Source: Leptasterias polaris
Lineage: Eukaryota > Echinodermata > Asteroidea > Forcipulatida > Asteriidae
Assembly (NCBI GenBank): GCA_037783415.1
Contig: JAZGTN010000028.1
Span: 744,001 to 808,000, forward strand
Direction of reading: 5' to 3'
Length of the DNA: 64,000 bases
In this document: positions 46,591 to 56,960 of the stretch, in pieces
Position numbering within the stretch: the first letter of the stretch is position 1
How the letters are laid out: each line of letters starts with the position of its first letter
Program-made: the position numbers and the translations under genes
The notes under the pieces: generated by a model
What the model was told of the DNA's origin: nothing
The model's input: only the letters and a program-made list of their open reading frames with translations
Databases searched by the model: none

Positions 46591-48002
46591 ATGCAGTCTA
46601 ATTCCCAATATTTTTCACCATGCTGTCATATTTGGTGTTCCTTGATATTTCTGTTTTTTTTTATTGTTTCCTCACCTGTCTGGATACAACCCCAATTAAA
46701 TACAGACGCTTACATTTTTTGTTTCCCCATCCTGAGCCTACCCCAATCAACAAAAAAGCAACACAACACATGGTCTATTTCTACTGTTTAGTTCTTGAGA
46801 ATTGTGTAAGCCCATTATTTCACACATGCACATATAAATATACATGCATCTGTACATACCTGCACATGGATGAGTATTGTAATTGAAATACTTCCATCAT
46901 CTAGTTAGGTCAATGTTTTTTTTGTAAAGACTTTCTATTCTGAGCCTGATCTACTTAAGTACATGCAATTTACATGCATCTACTCTGATAAATGTTTGTC
47001 TTTGATGACATACTAGAGCTGTGAATGAGAGAACTCATCTTAGAATTTGTTGTTACTATATGTGTGTCAGACATTGTTAGAACTAGGCCAGTATCTTTTG
47101 AATGACCATGCCAGATATGTTGCAGAGGGTGTCCCCCAATTGTTCCCATACTTTAACACACTTTGAGTACTTTGTGTTGGAAGTGTGTTTATTATTATTT
47201 TCATTAATTGTTCCTCACCTGTTTGTAACTATCTTAACAAATAAGAAAGGGAAGTGCAAAGAAAGGAAAGCAAGTAGTTCATGTATGTGTAGTAGTAAAA
47301 CATTTCTGCCTTGGTAACAAAATTCCAAGTTTGGTGACACTTCTGTACATTATACACACACCTCAAACACATTGTATACCTGTTGTATGCAATGTGTTGG
47401 CTGTGTCTATGAATCTTATTATTTGTTTCGCATCTATTTGTGTCTCTTCCTTGTCAGCCCTCGCCCATCCTTAGTCCCCCACTGTCACTGCCACTTTAAA
47501 ACAAGTACGCAATGGTCAAGTGCATACCTGTTAACGTCCCCACCCTAACATCAGTTGATCAAAATAATGATTGACTTTTCTATTAGTTTTTGTTTTTCTA
47601 TCGGGCGATCGGCAGCTCGCCATGGCAGCTTTGCTGTTCTAGTTAAATAATCTGTTTACAGTTGTGTTAAACAATTAAATGTGTCCCATTTTACCCCCAC
47701 CTGTCATGATCTCGATAGGCCTCATTTAAGACTTAATATGTCTTCATGTACTAATGTTAATGTTAATGTTTATTTACGGAAAAGTGAAATCATACCTGTA
47801 GCCGTGTGCAGCAAGTCATGCGTGACCACGAAAACAATTTTGATTGTATTTGAAATGGCTTAAATATACCATAAAGAGGTTTTTATGCAGGACAAGCAAA
47901 GTAAAACATGACAAAATCGGAACGCATTAAGATGATCAAAAAGCTTTTTAAATATTGACAGTAGGCCTATCGAGTGAGAAACAAGTTTTAAAACTGAATG
48001 GA

Positions 48003-48286
48003 CAATGGGCGACGCGACGGCACGACGCGACGGGCGACGGCACGACGCGACGGACGACGGAATACACGACGGACGACGTGACGGACGACGCGACGGACGA
48101 CGCGATGGGCGACGCGACGGACGACGGCAAGACGCGACGGACGACATAAGTCAAAACCACAATTCAAATCAATTGAAAAACAGGCGACGCGACGGGCGAC
48201 GGCACGACGCGACGCACGGCGCGACGCACGACGCGACGGACGACGGAATAGGCGACGCGACGGCACGACGCGACGCATATCTGTCG
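48003..48286. repeat. CpG-dense array, GACGCGACGG-type
   Basis: Irregular repeats built from GACGCGACGG, GCACGACGC and GACGACGG in two blocks (48003-48145 and 48183-48286), in otherwise AT-rich DNA. The outermost part is the right TIR, so the array looks like an expansion of the inner TIR sequence. Arg/Ser- and Asp-rich open frames on both strands here are products of the repeat. Confidence 0.88.
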
Positions 48287-48308
48287 CCTTTAGAACACCA
48301 TACGTTAC

Positions 48309-49755
48309 TGACTCTTTTTCGCGTAACCATCGGAATTTGATTCGATACGTGGATGTTTGACCTGATTTGTTTTAATTTTTTTTTCTCAGAGTGGAAAATC
48401 AAAGCCCCGGTCTGTGTACGGTGCTATCTGACGGGCGTGTACAATGGCGGGAACTGCACTCATTTTCAAATATCCGTATGGTGCTTATTATTTGTGTTTA
48501 TGTTTATAGCCCAGATAACAAGAAAGTCATGACACTAGCTTTTTTAGCAGAATGTAATGGTGCTTTTTAACAACATAATAAAGTAAAACTTGATATTTTG
48601 TATTGGAAGAGACTATACTGGAGGTTCTTTGCGTGGTGTTTGCCTGCATCGTGTAATTTTAATTAGAACAATGGAAAGGCGCCAACGGAAACCGCGGTAA
48701 AACAACCTGATGTACTAAGTCGCTTTACTCCTGAATGCCATCTAAGCTCATTGATTGAAACGTCAAAGTCAAACTTCCCAGGCTCACTACGAAGCCTCAC
48801 CCAAATCCCCAGTGAAACTTGCAACACACGAGAGGTTCTTAACATCCTCTTCGTCAACAACATTTCATCAGCTAACCTTTCATATTTCATCTTGATTAAT
48901 AACTCCGTAATCGTAGTGTTAGCCTGAAGGCTTTCTGTGTGGTTGAAGACAATCCGGGGAAAATAAATATGAATCAAAAGTAATTCAAGCATGTGAAATA
49001 ATTTATTTTTTTAATCGGGAGACAAACATCAAACTAGGTTAATGCCATGACGTAAAGTAATAACGTGACGACCTCTTGACTTGGGTTCTAAGATTTGTTG
49101 AAGAAAAAAATATATAGGGCCTATATATATTATCAACAGAAGGCGGACAGGGACAATATTTTGTCCAAATTCTGTACGATGTCCGTTAACACACAGAGAG
49201 AAAGTAAACAAAACAGGTGTATACCCTCCTCGGAGAGACCGGGTGTATCGCTATATTCCAAATTGGGTTTGTATTACTCTGTCAATATACTCCAACAGAG
49301 AATGAAAATACTCATTGACTCCAACCCATTTGACCTTAGACCATCCACATTGCTGCAAAGTATGCGTCATTTGGTTGGAGTGTGTACAGAGTGATTTTGA
49401 AGATGGTGTGCCACAAACTGCAGAAAGCTTGTGCCACAAACTGCAGAAAGCTTTAGGGCCATTTGCATTATCTTACATACTTCAAGGAATTCACGTTGGG
49501 TGTATTTGCTTAACTTTAAGAGGCTCGTTCAACGTCTTGTACTTTTGTTGGCCATACATCTAAAACCATATGAACAAGAAACCATTCTTGTGTTTTAAAA
49601 CATCCGGTGCCGTTTGTATAAAGGTAGTGGTTCCGTTCTACCAACTTTTGCATATGAGAGTTTTATACAGTTTACCAACTCGATCTCTATGTTAATTTTG
49701 ATCGAACATGATTTGACGCATGATCATCAACCAAGTATACTTCAATTTACTTAGT
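48309..49755. other. Intron 1, no gene seen
   Basis: No recognised element apart from a 23-bp direct doublet (GTGCCACAAACTGCAGAAAG) at about 49408-49453. Confidence 0.45.
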
Positions 49756-50828
49756 ATCCCTATCAACGGCGCACCCAAGGGAGGGGCTTGGGGGGCTTGA
49801 GCCCCCCCCCCCCCCCCCCCAAGAGGGTAAAAAAAAATGGGGGAAGAAAAGGGAAGGAAAGAAAGAAAAAGAAAAAAATGGGGGAGGGGAGGAAGGGGGA
49901 AGGAAAAAAGAGCCGCGGGAGAAAAGTCGCAAATGTGTGTGTAGCTTTTGGTTTTTATTTCCGGTGGCAGTATTTTCTTTTCTTCTTTTGCCATTCGCAT
50001 TTTTTTTCCCTGCCAAATTACTCTTTTATACGGGAGATTCGATAACGCGAGGTGCGAGGTGCGAGGTGAAAGATTTTGAACACCATTTTATGACAACTCC
50101 CTTGTAATTGTTTAAACTTGCAACAATAACATATTAAGCATTTGAAACCAACGGGCTAATTTGTCCAGGATAAAATATATCTCACGTCGTTCCGGCATTC
50201 AATGGTTTTTCCGCCTTATGGATTGCCTGTATAGTACTACACTTGAATTTGAGAAACGCCGGATAGTAATGTTTTTTTACCCGCGATGTTTTTAATGAAT
50301 ATGCATGGTACCAGTTACCGACCAGATCCAAAATGAATATCATCACGCGTTGCTTCTTTTCCACATTTTTCATTTTAGTCGGCTATGTTCAGGGATTAAA
50401 AAGGTCTGCAATCCTACCCTTTCCAAATTACACATCACATTATTTTATGCTCTCGTTAAACTTATAATTTAATTTTTTAACAGTAATCTGATATAAATTA
50501 TTATTATGTGACACCACTTTCGCAAAACACTAAAAGGTTTATCTGTAGGATCTGGGTTTGCCGCCCACTTATTCATGGAATTTGCCGCCCAGTGATGAAA
50601 AGTAGGTAGGATTTTTTTTTAAATAAACTTAAAAGATTTATATGGATCAGAAGTGCTTAAAAAATAAGGTTTTTTCTAATGTTATGCATAAAGAGGCTTG
50701 ATTTTTCACCCCTAAAACGCCAAAAGCTCAGAGCTCCAGGTTTGCCCCCTGGACCCCACCCAATACATTGGTTTGAGCCCCCCCCCAAAAAAAAAACACA
50801 TAATCCTGGGTGCGCCGTTGATCCCTAT
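49756..50828. mobile_element. Non-autonomous hAT-type transposon
   Basis: The element 49764-50820 (1057 bp) is flanked by an 8-bp duplication, ATCCCTAT, at 49756-49763 and 50821-50828. Terminal inverted repeats CAACGGCGCACCCA are perfect for 14 bp. The 8-bp duplication and the CA..GGCGCACCC end are those of the hAT superfamily. Poly-C next to GAGCCC near both ends (49801-49820 and 50777-50786) is also common in hAT MITEs. No transposase is present, so a source element elsewhere is needed. It includes a GCGAGGT triplet repeat at about 50048-50068. Confidence 0.9.
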
Positions 50829-52137
50829 GGACTCTGGAGTGGCTCAAAAAGTCATACCCTTGAAACACATCTTCAGCCACATACAAGGCAGGAAGGTATT
50901 GGGTTTAGGTGTCCATGGAGCTTGGTTCTTTCTCGATCTATTCGGAGGGTCCGTTTGCGTTTTTCTACTCGTAATGTGCAGTTCTTTTTATAGAAGCTCT
51001 GTTTGCGATAATTAATGGTTTTTGGTGCCGACGATGTGACCCCTTTCCATGCATGCAATGTCATAACGTTTCTGCACTCTCTAAACAGGCTTGAGATATT
51101 CCTGGGTTTGTGTTTGACTAAAAGACATGTATGCGCTGGCCTAACTCAATATCACTGAGTAGGCCTACGGTGCAAATGAGGTTTGTTCATCGGAGATGTA
51201 CCAATGCGCGTTATGAAATCAGTTTTGTTTTACGTATTAAACTCAGTTGCGACCCATTGGTATCATGAGTATCAAATACATCACATAACAAAATAAAGAT
51301 TCAAAAAACATCCCTATAAGCGGATTTTTTAGGCCTTCAGTCGACCATTAATATTTAGATAAATGGGTCAGTCAAGCAACAATTAGCCTCTCTTCTCATC
51401 GAGGCCGAGAAGTTCTGCTTCGATTAGTTTCGTAGTCAGTCTGTAAATCCAGCACGGTATACCAACCGCGTGATACACCCAGTATCATCTATCAACTATA
51501 ACAATTTACATTATGCAATAACACTACATTGTCAAATCAACGTGGACGCTTACTGGCTACAAAAATGAGAGGAGTTCCGGGTAGGAACAGGACTGTATTT
51601 TACACTTGATCGTTCCTAATATCCAAGGTTTATACAAGTGGATTGGACTGTCACCTTGAGTTGTAGTAATTGTAGTTGCTACACAAGAGCAACATAAATA
51701 ACTTGAACGCTTCGTCGGTTGCTACCAATTTGCTGATATGATTAACACTCAACCTTGACATATAATTAATCGCTGAATACGAGCCATTGTTGGATCCAAC
51801 GTCAATTGTGACCTCAGAATCAAATCAAGCGGTTATAATACAACCCCTTCTCTGAAATCACTTTTGACGCTGCACACTTCATCAAGCTACAAAGGACGAC
51901 GTGAGGGTGAACAAAAGGAAAATACACTAACAGTAACGTTTTGGACTAATTACCTTTTTGAAGGTTTGTTTTCAGCGTACTAATTGTTGCCTTCGATTTA
52001 GGCCCGTTCTCGCCGAGAGCGAGTGTTATCAATACAATGAATTATCTATTAAAATTTCATTTGCTAAACTTTATTAACATTCGAAAAATCTTTTAATTAT
52101 TGATGAAAGATTCCTTATTGAAAAAAATGTTGCTTAG
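50829..52137. other. Intron 1, no gene seen
   Basis: AT-rich intronic sequence without a recognised coding, RNA or repeat feature. Confidence 0.45.
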
Positions 52138-52266
52138 GTGGGGAAGGCAATGGGCGGGGATTGGCGGGGATGGTTGGGAAGGGTTCTGGGGATTTGCGAG
52201 GGTTGGGGAGGGTTGGGGAGGGTTGGGGAGGGTTGGGGAGGGTAGGGATAGCAGGTTTGGGGAATG
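52138..52266 (+). repeat. G-rich tract with GGTTGGGGAG x 4
   Basis: The decamer GGTTGGGGAG repeats exactly four times at 52201-52240, inside 130 bp of G-rich sequence on the plus strand. The closely spaced G-runs of two to four can form G-quadruplexes in DNA or in the pre-mRNA, since the receptor gene is transcribed in this sense. The Pro-rich minus-strand frames here are artefacts. Confidence 0.85.
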
Positions 52267-53462
52267 GATCGTAAGGTTGAGGGTAGATGTGTACATTGTA
52301 GACAAGATTGTAAAAGCTTGATGTATCATTGACCTTCGTTGAGGTCGTTGATGACGGTCTATTTGACCCCAACGAGCCCCCTGAGACGCCACTGTGCAGC
52401 ATTTTGAATCTGATGAAACGAAAGTCATTCATCAGTGGTCCACTTTCCTTAATCAAATTTTAATCTATCCGTATCTCAAATTAATTTTCAAACGGTTGTA
52501 CGGGGTTTTCTTAGTTTTTATGTAAAGTGCTAAGTAAACCTCATGTTCGTTATCAGTATTAAATGAATCGATTTCCAGTGTTTCTCCCTTGTTTTGTGTT
52601 CACTGTATTGATTTTCAGACGTTACAAGTCAATTATAATCAAATCGACAAATTCGTATAGGTCATCGTGTGTTGGACTAGCGTAGTTCAACTAGCGTAGG
52701 GCTTGACTAACATCTTGTTATTGCTTTTATTATTTTAAATTACCATCCCAATATAAAATGCTGGCTGAAGTCATTCATTATGATTTTGTGTCTTTCTAGT
52801 AGCCTAAGTAAACGAGGGAATCCGTAGTCTATCAAGAAGCTGTGATTTAAAACAAAAAAGACAGTGGAAGTGTAAATTGAAGAGTAAACCATTTGAACAG
52901 CGGTAACTAATTGAGCTTACAGTGCAACCAACGCCTGTCTGTCAGTTTCAATTTAAGGCTATGCACTATAAATAAATGAAAGGCTAAGATCCTCACTGTG
53001 ACCGTATGGATGAGGCAACGCATTTATTCAAGCGTATTCCGACAAGAAATCCTTATGTGTTTAACCACTTTGATAGGGGGAGGGTTGATATTGTTGCCAT
53101 GACAGTGATTTAGAGTAAGAGAACCATAAATGGTATTTCAGAATAGCTATAATTTGTTCTGAACGATTTGCAATCACGTGTCATGGAAACCAGATACAAC
53201 ACTCATCTGCTTCAGACATGAGAACTAAAAAGACATCATCTTAATAATTATCGACGTCGTTCGTCTTTACTATCGAAGCTCAAAAAGTTCGGAATCGCAG
53301 ATGTTTATTTTAAGCTGCAGTGTATTAAGAGAACATTACAAGTAAGGTTTTATTTCATCATTGATGCGGTGACAAACGTGGTTGCTACCCAGCCCCCCCC
53401 CCCCTCCCCCATTATGCAACACACGGAACTTCTAATATGATTAATTTTTTACAATTCTGCAG
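52267..53462. other. Intron 1, 3' end, no gene seen
   Basis: Ends with a C homopolymer tract (about 53393-53408), a T-rich stretch and the acceptor TTCTGCAG at 53455-53462. No other feature is recognised. Confidence 0.5.
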
Positions 53463-53615
53463 AATGACGAGGGCTGGACCATGAACGAACTACTGCAAGA
53501 GTTGTTCATGAACTACTCTGAGCGGAAAAACAATATCATCATGATAATCGGGCCCCTACGGAATGAGATCACCCAGATCGTGTCACGGACTACATCGTAT
53601 TGGCACCTATTACAG
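53463..53615 (+). CDS. GABA-B-type receptor, exon 2 (residues 90-140)
   Basis: 51 codons in phase 0 between acceptor TTCTGCAG and donor GTAAGG. Encodes NDEGWTMNELLQELFM, then the strand NNIIMIIGP and the helix leading to SYWHLLQ, aligned with ...KIILMPGCSS...MWNLIVL of GABBR1. The exon contains no cysteine: the GCSS loop, which in GABBR1 carries one disulfide Cys and the Ser that holds the GABA carboxylate, is replaced by GPLRNE with about two extra residues. The partner Cys at the end of exon 1 is missing too. There is a possible N-glycosylation site at N106. It joins exon 1 without any gap in the alignment, so no exon seems to be missed in the 30-kb intron. Confidence 0.85.
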
Positions 53616-55739
53616 GTAAGGACTGTACTGCACGAAAATAATGGGAAACAATCGATCACTGCAGCAACGTCACGACAACGCGGTACATAGGGCCTACAAC
53701 TTTAAAACACGCGCAATCCCGTTTGCTCCCACAACACGTGAACGTCTCCGATTTCCACTAATAGCCAAGATTCATCTTATTAGATGAGTTAACCAGTGAA
53801 TCAATCTTGATCGCCGAGGAATACGTGATATTAAAATTCACATTATTATAAAGTAACAACTTAATCCCATGGCACGATGGACATTGTTGCTTTCAAAACA
53901 TCTTGCGCAGAGGGTGTTTTTTCTTCTTTTCTTCTTCTTCTTTTTTTACAATTAAGGGTTTAGGCCTATCGGTTGGTTGTCTCACGAGGTTCATGAACAA
54001 AAGTAATTTTATGCAGATTCCCAAACGCCTTTCTAATGCCACCAAAATATGGGTCTACACTGTGTTGATCCATGCTGCATTGAAACATAAAATATCCTGT
54101 TTTAAAACAAGAAGGCGCAATCAATATTAAAAACAAAATCGAAACATACGTCTTGTTAATGTAAGAGCGTGTTTGTTGGTTCGTTTGAACACTATAAATC
54201 ATTGCCTTCATAATTGAAAAACAACATAATTATGTTGTATTGCTGAAGCTGAATGTTTTGTTGACGACTTGTCAGATCAAAAATAGCTGAAATTATATTT
54301 AAATCGATGATATTTTTGGTTAGAAAAAAAATTAAAATAAAAATACGTTTGTTTTTAAAAGGATGGTTCTACCTTCCGGCAAAACTAACACGAACAATCA
54401 ACCCCTGCAGCTGCTCTAATTTGAACGCAAAAAAATAGTATAAAACAGAAACTACGCCGTTGGAATTTGTTTTACCTATAATTGCTTTCTCGCGGTTTAT
54501 GCAGCATCTGGCGCAAGTAAAACCTTCGCATTTAGTCATCAATCAATTTGAAAAAATTACAATTCTTCTAGGTTGTCAAGAAAATAGGTCAAATGTTCAC
54601 GGCTCTGCTAAGCGAAGAATCGTCGCTTACAGAAGAAGAGAATTCCGCGCTTATTACATCAGATTAGCGTGTTTCACAGGTAAATTTTGTAGGGAGTGTT
54701 TTGCTTGTGCGCGTGCGTACTCCACGCAGAAGTTTGGCGCTTGCCCTGTAAGCGAAGAATGGCAATCGCAAGCGCAGAATAATATTCAGCGGTAAGCAGA
54801 ACCATGAAATTTGGCGCAGATTATTTACATGTTGACTGTGTGTTGTTCTGATATTATTTGCGACACATTCATGTGTTCTGCACACACGCACACACAAATA
54901 TTGTTTTAAGGTTTATGAAACAGGCAAAATTGCTTCAAAAGCTCAGTGGTCTTTTGATAAGATATCTGCCCTAGAATGGCAAGGGTCGTGTGTTTGAATC
55001 CCAACAGAGTGATATGCATGTGGATTTTTAAAATTATGTTCAACAAGACTCGGGAAAGTATTGAGTATAGACGATGTGACCTGTGACATCACATGTTTAC
55101 AAAAGAGCCACAGAGCCTGGACTTCCTGCAGGCACATTTGTACACAGATCAATGGAAGAAAACAACAAATCTTATGTTTTATGGAGATTGCACTGTCTGA
55201 TTTTTCTCAACTTTTGATATGAAGAAAGGCGAGACATCTCAAAAGCTGTACAGCTGTTGCTTTTGTAAATTTTGAATTTATGTGAAAATTATTACACAAA
55301 ATGTAAATTTTCCCGTATAGCCTGTGTAGTATCTTGCCCGGCAGGAAATGCTTTATAATGTACAAGGTCACCACTCTGTAAACAAATGTAACATGGTCTA
55401 TACAGTGATTGACACGCATCAATTTGACTATGACTGTGTCATTCCAAATTCGAGAACATGCCCCAATAGCCCTGGCGAAGGGTACAACAAGGATATACTT
55501 TTAAAACCACATTAAATAATAAGCAAAACTTGTTACATGATAGTGGAGTGGAAATATTGCTTGAACTTTAATCATAATACCTTCTTTTTTTTTATGTTGA
55601 TTCATTTTCAGCTGGTTTGAGCTTGAAATGTATTTTTTTACAATGGTTTCCCTCATGGAAATCAGAGAACTAAATTATTATAGAAAGCCACAACAAATAT
55701 GAAATGTCAGCAATACCATCAGGCAAATGTTTATATTTA
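53616..55739. other. Intron 2, 5' part, no gene seen
   Basis: Intronic sequence with no recognised element. The 111-codon frame at 54460-54795 has no domain I know. Confidence 0.45.
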
Positions 55740-55947
55740 AACCAAACAAACAAACAAACAAACAAACAAACAACCCAACAACCCAAAAAGCAAACAAACA
55801 AACAAACAAACACCCCAACACACAAACAAACAAACAAACAAACAAACAATCCAACACACAAACAAACAAACAAACAAACAAACAAACAATCCAACACACA
55901 AACAAACAAACAAACAAACAACCCAACAAACAAACAAACAAACAACC
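55740..55947 (+). repeat. AAAC microsatellite, compound
   Basis: Over 200 bp of (AAAC)n interrupted by AACCC, ACCCC and CAATCCAACAC units that recur at intervals. Low-complexity Thr/Asn/Lys/Gln and Cys/Leu/Phe/Val frames on the two strands derive from it. Confidence 0.95.
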
Positions 55948-56188
55948 CCAACAATTAGAGAGCAGTTTAATAATGTGCGTTGTTACGGTGTCTCTTGGCT
56001 ATTTGTCTTTTCTCTCCATTAAACCCTAACTATTGAACTAACGGAAGAGTGCACATTGTATTGTCGCAGTGAATGCGGGCTGTTGAGAGCTATGATGGCA
56101 TGTTTAACAATGTTGTTATAACGGTCACTGTCTTAACACTATTACACTATTAATGTTCGTCTTCTCGCTTTACAACCTGTCAATACAG

Positions 56189-56353
56189 ATTTCCTATGGA
56201 TCTCACTCCCCGGAGCTTGGATCGCGGCTATCGTATCCATTACTGTACAGGACTATCATGTCATCGACGGGATACAACGATCCACGGCTCCTCATGATAC
56301 GACAGTGGGGCTGGAAGCGCGTTGCAACCCTTGGCCGAACTGATCTAACTATG
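56189..56353 (+). CDS. GABA-B-type receptor, exon 3 (residues 141-195)
   Basis: 55 codons in phase 0, acceptor ATACAG and donor GTGAGA. Encodes ISYGSHSPELG, YPLLYRT, and QWGWKRVATLGRTD. The SYGS-SP signature at residues 142-148 and the WGWK-ATL strand are closest to GABBR1 (SYGSSSP, WGWKKIATI). The Ser that contacts the GABA carboxylate in this loop is probably kept (S145-S147 region). By alignment, Ile163 stands at the GABBR1 His170 position (RTH in GABBR1, RTI here). Confidence 0.88.
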
Positions 56354-56749
56354 GTGAGATTTTACCTTCTGATCATTACAAAAAGACTGAGTGTGATTTC
56401 TCTGGAGAGAATTGTTGCTGCCTGTTAGACAGTCCTCGGTCTGCATTTTCAACGTAGTTTTGCATGGGTACCGAAATGAACATGTGTACTTGCAGCAAAG
56501 AATGCGCTTGAACTCAGGGAATTTATCGTTTAGGAGAAGGGGGCTATCAGGGTTCTTGTAAAAACATATGGCGTGGACCTCATTTCATGCGAAAATAAGC
56601 AAGAAGCCAGTCACAAACGCTTCAGTATGACATGGTATCTTGGCTGGTCACGATTAAGCACAATTGCTTAGTGCAGCAGCTGTGCACATTATTTGAGCTC
56701 AGAGGCGCTTCAATATCAAATGCACTTTTGTGAAACAACCATTATTCAA
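56354..56749. other. Intron 3, 5' part
   Basis: No feature seen. Confidence 0.4.
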
Positions 56750-56960
56750 GAAATAGAATCCACATGACAGTCGGAAAAAATAACAAGTCTCGAACCTCAC
56801 GTTGAAATTGTGTAAAGTGTCATCATCGAATACTCTTTCAAAGTGAAATTTGAAACGTGACGTCATCAAACATAAAAAGCAAATGGGTCTGTACAATACA
56901 AAGATGAAATTGTTTTGCTGTCAAAAAGTCAAATCAAATGCTGCTTTGATTGAAGTTAGC
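56750..56960. mobile_element. Half-copy of the 9630 fold-back MITE
   Basis: Shares, in order and with divergence, the tracts AAGTCTCGAACCTC.CGTTGAAAT, GACGTCATC, AATGGGTCTGTACAAT and TTTTGCTGTCAAAAAGTCAA with 9700-9985. The other arm is missing. Edges are approximate. Confidence 0.55.

Larger units (their letters stand above)
46046..48308. mobile_element. 2.25-kb TIR element with 6-bp target duplication
   Basis: The element is 46052-48302, flanked by CGTTAC on both sides (46046-46051 and 48303-48308). The inverted ends start TATGGTGTTCTAAAGGCGAC and remain nearly identical for about 55 bp into a GCGTCGCGTCG segment. No transposase is visible. Inside are a triplicated block of about 145 bp (46223-46590) and a long CG-rich array next to the right end only. 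Six-base duplications are known for IS3EU and Dada DNA transposons; I cannot assign it further. Confidence 0.82.

Noticed and set aside
47860..48402. Arg/Ser/Pro- and Asp/Gly-rich frames
   Set aside because: All are readings of the CpG-rich array on six frames.
52093..52456. Pro-rich minus-strand frames
   Set aside because: They come from the G-rich decamer repeat.
55670..56029. Cys/Leu/Phe/Val-rich and Thr/Asn/Lys/Gln-rich frames
   Set aside because: They are translations of the AAAC microsatellite.
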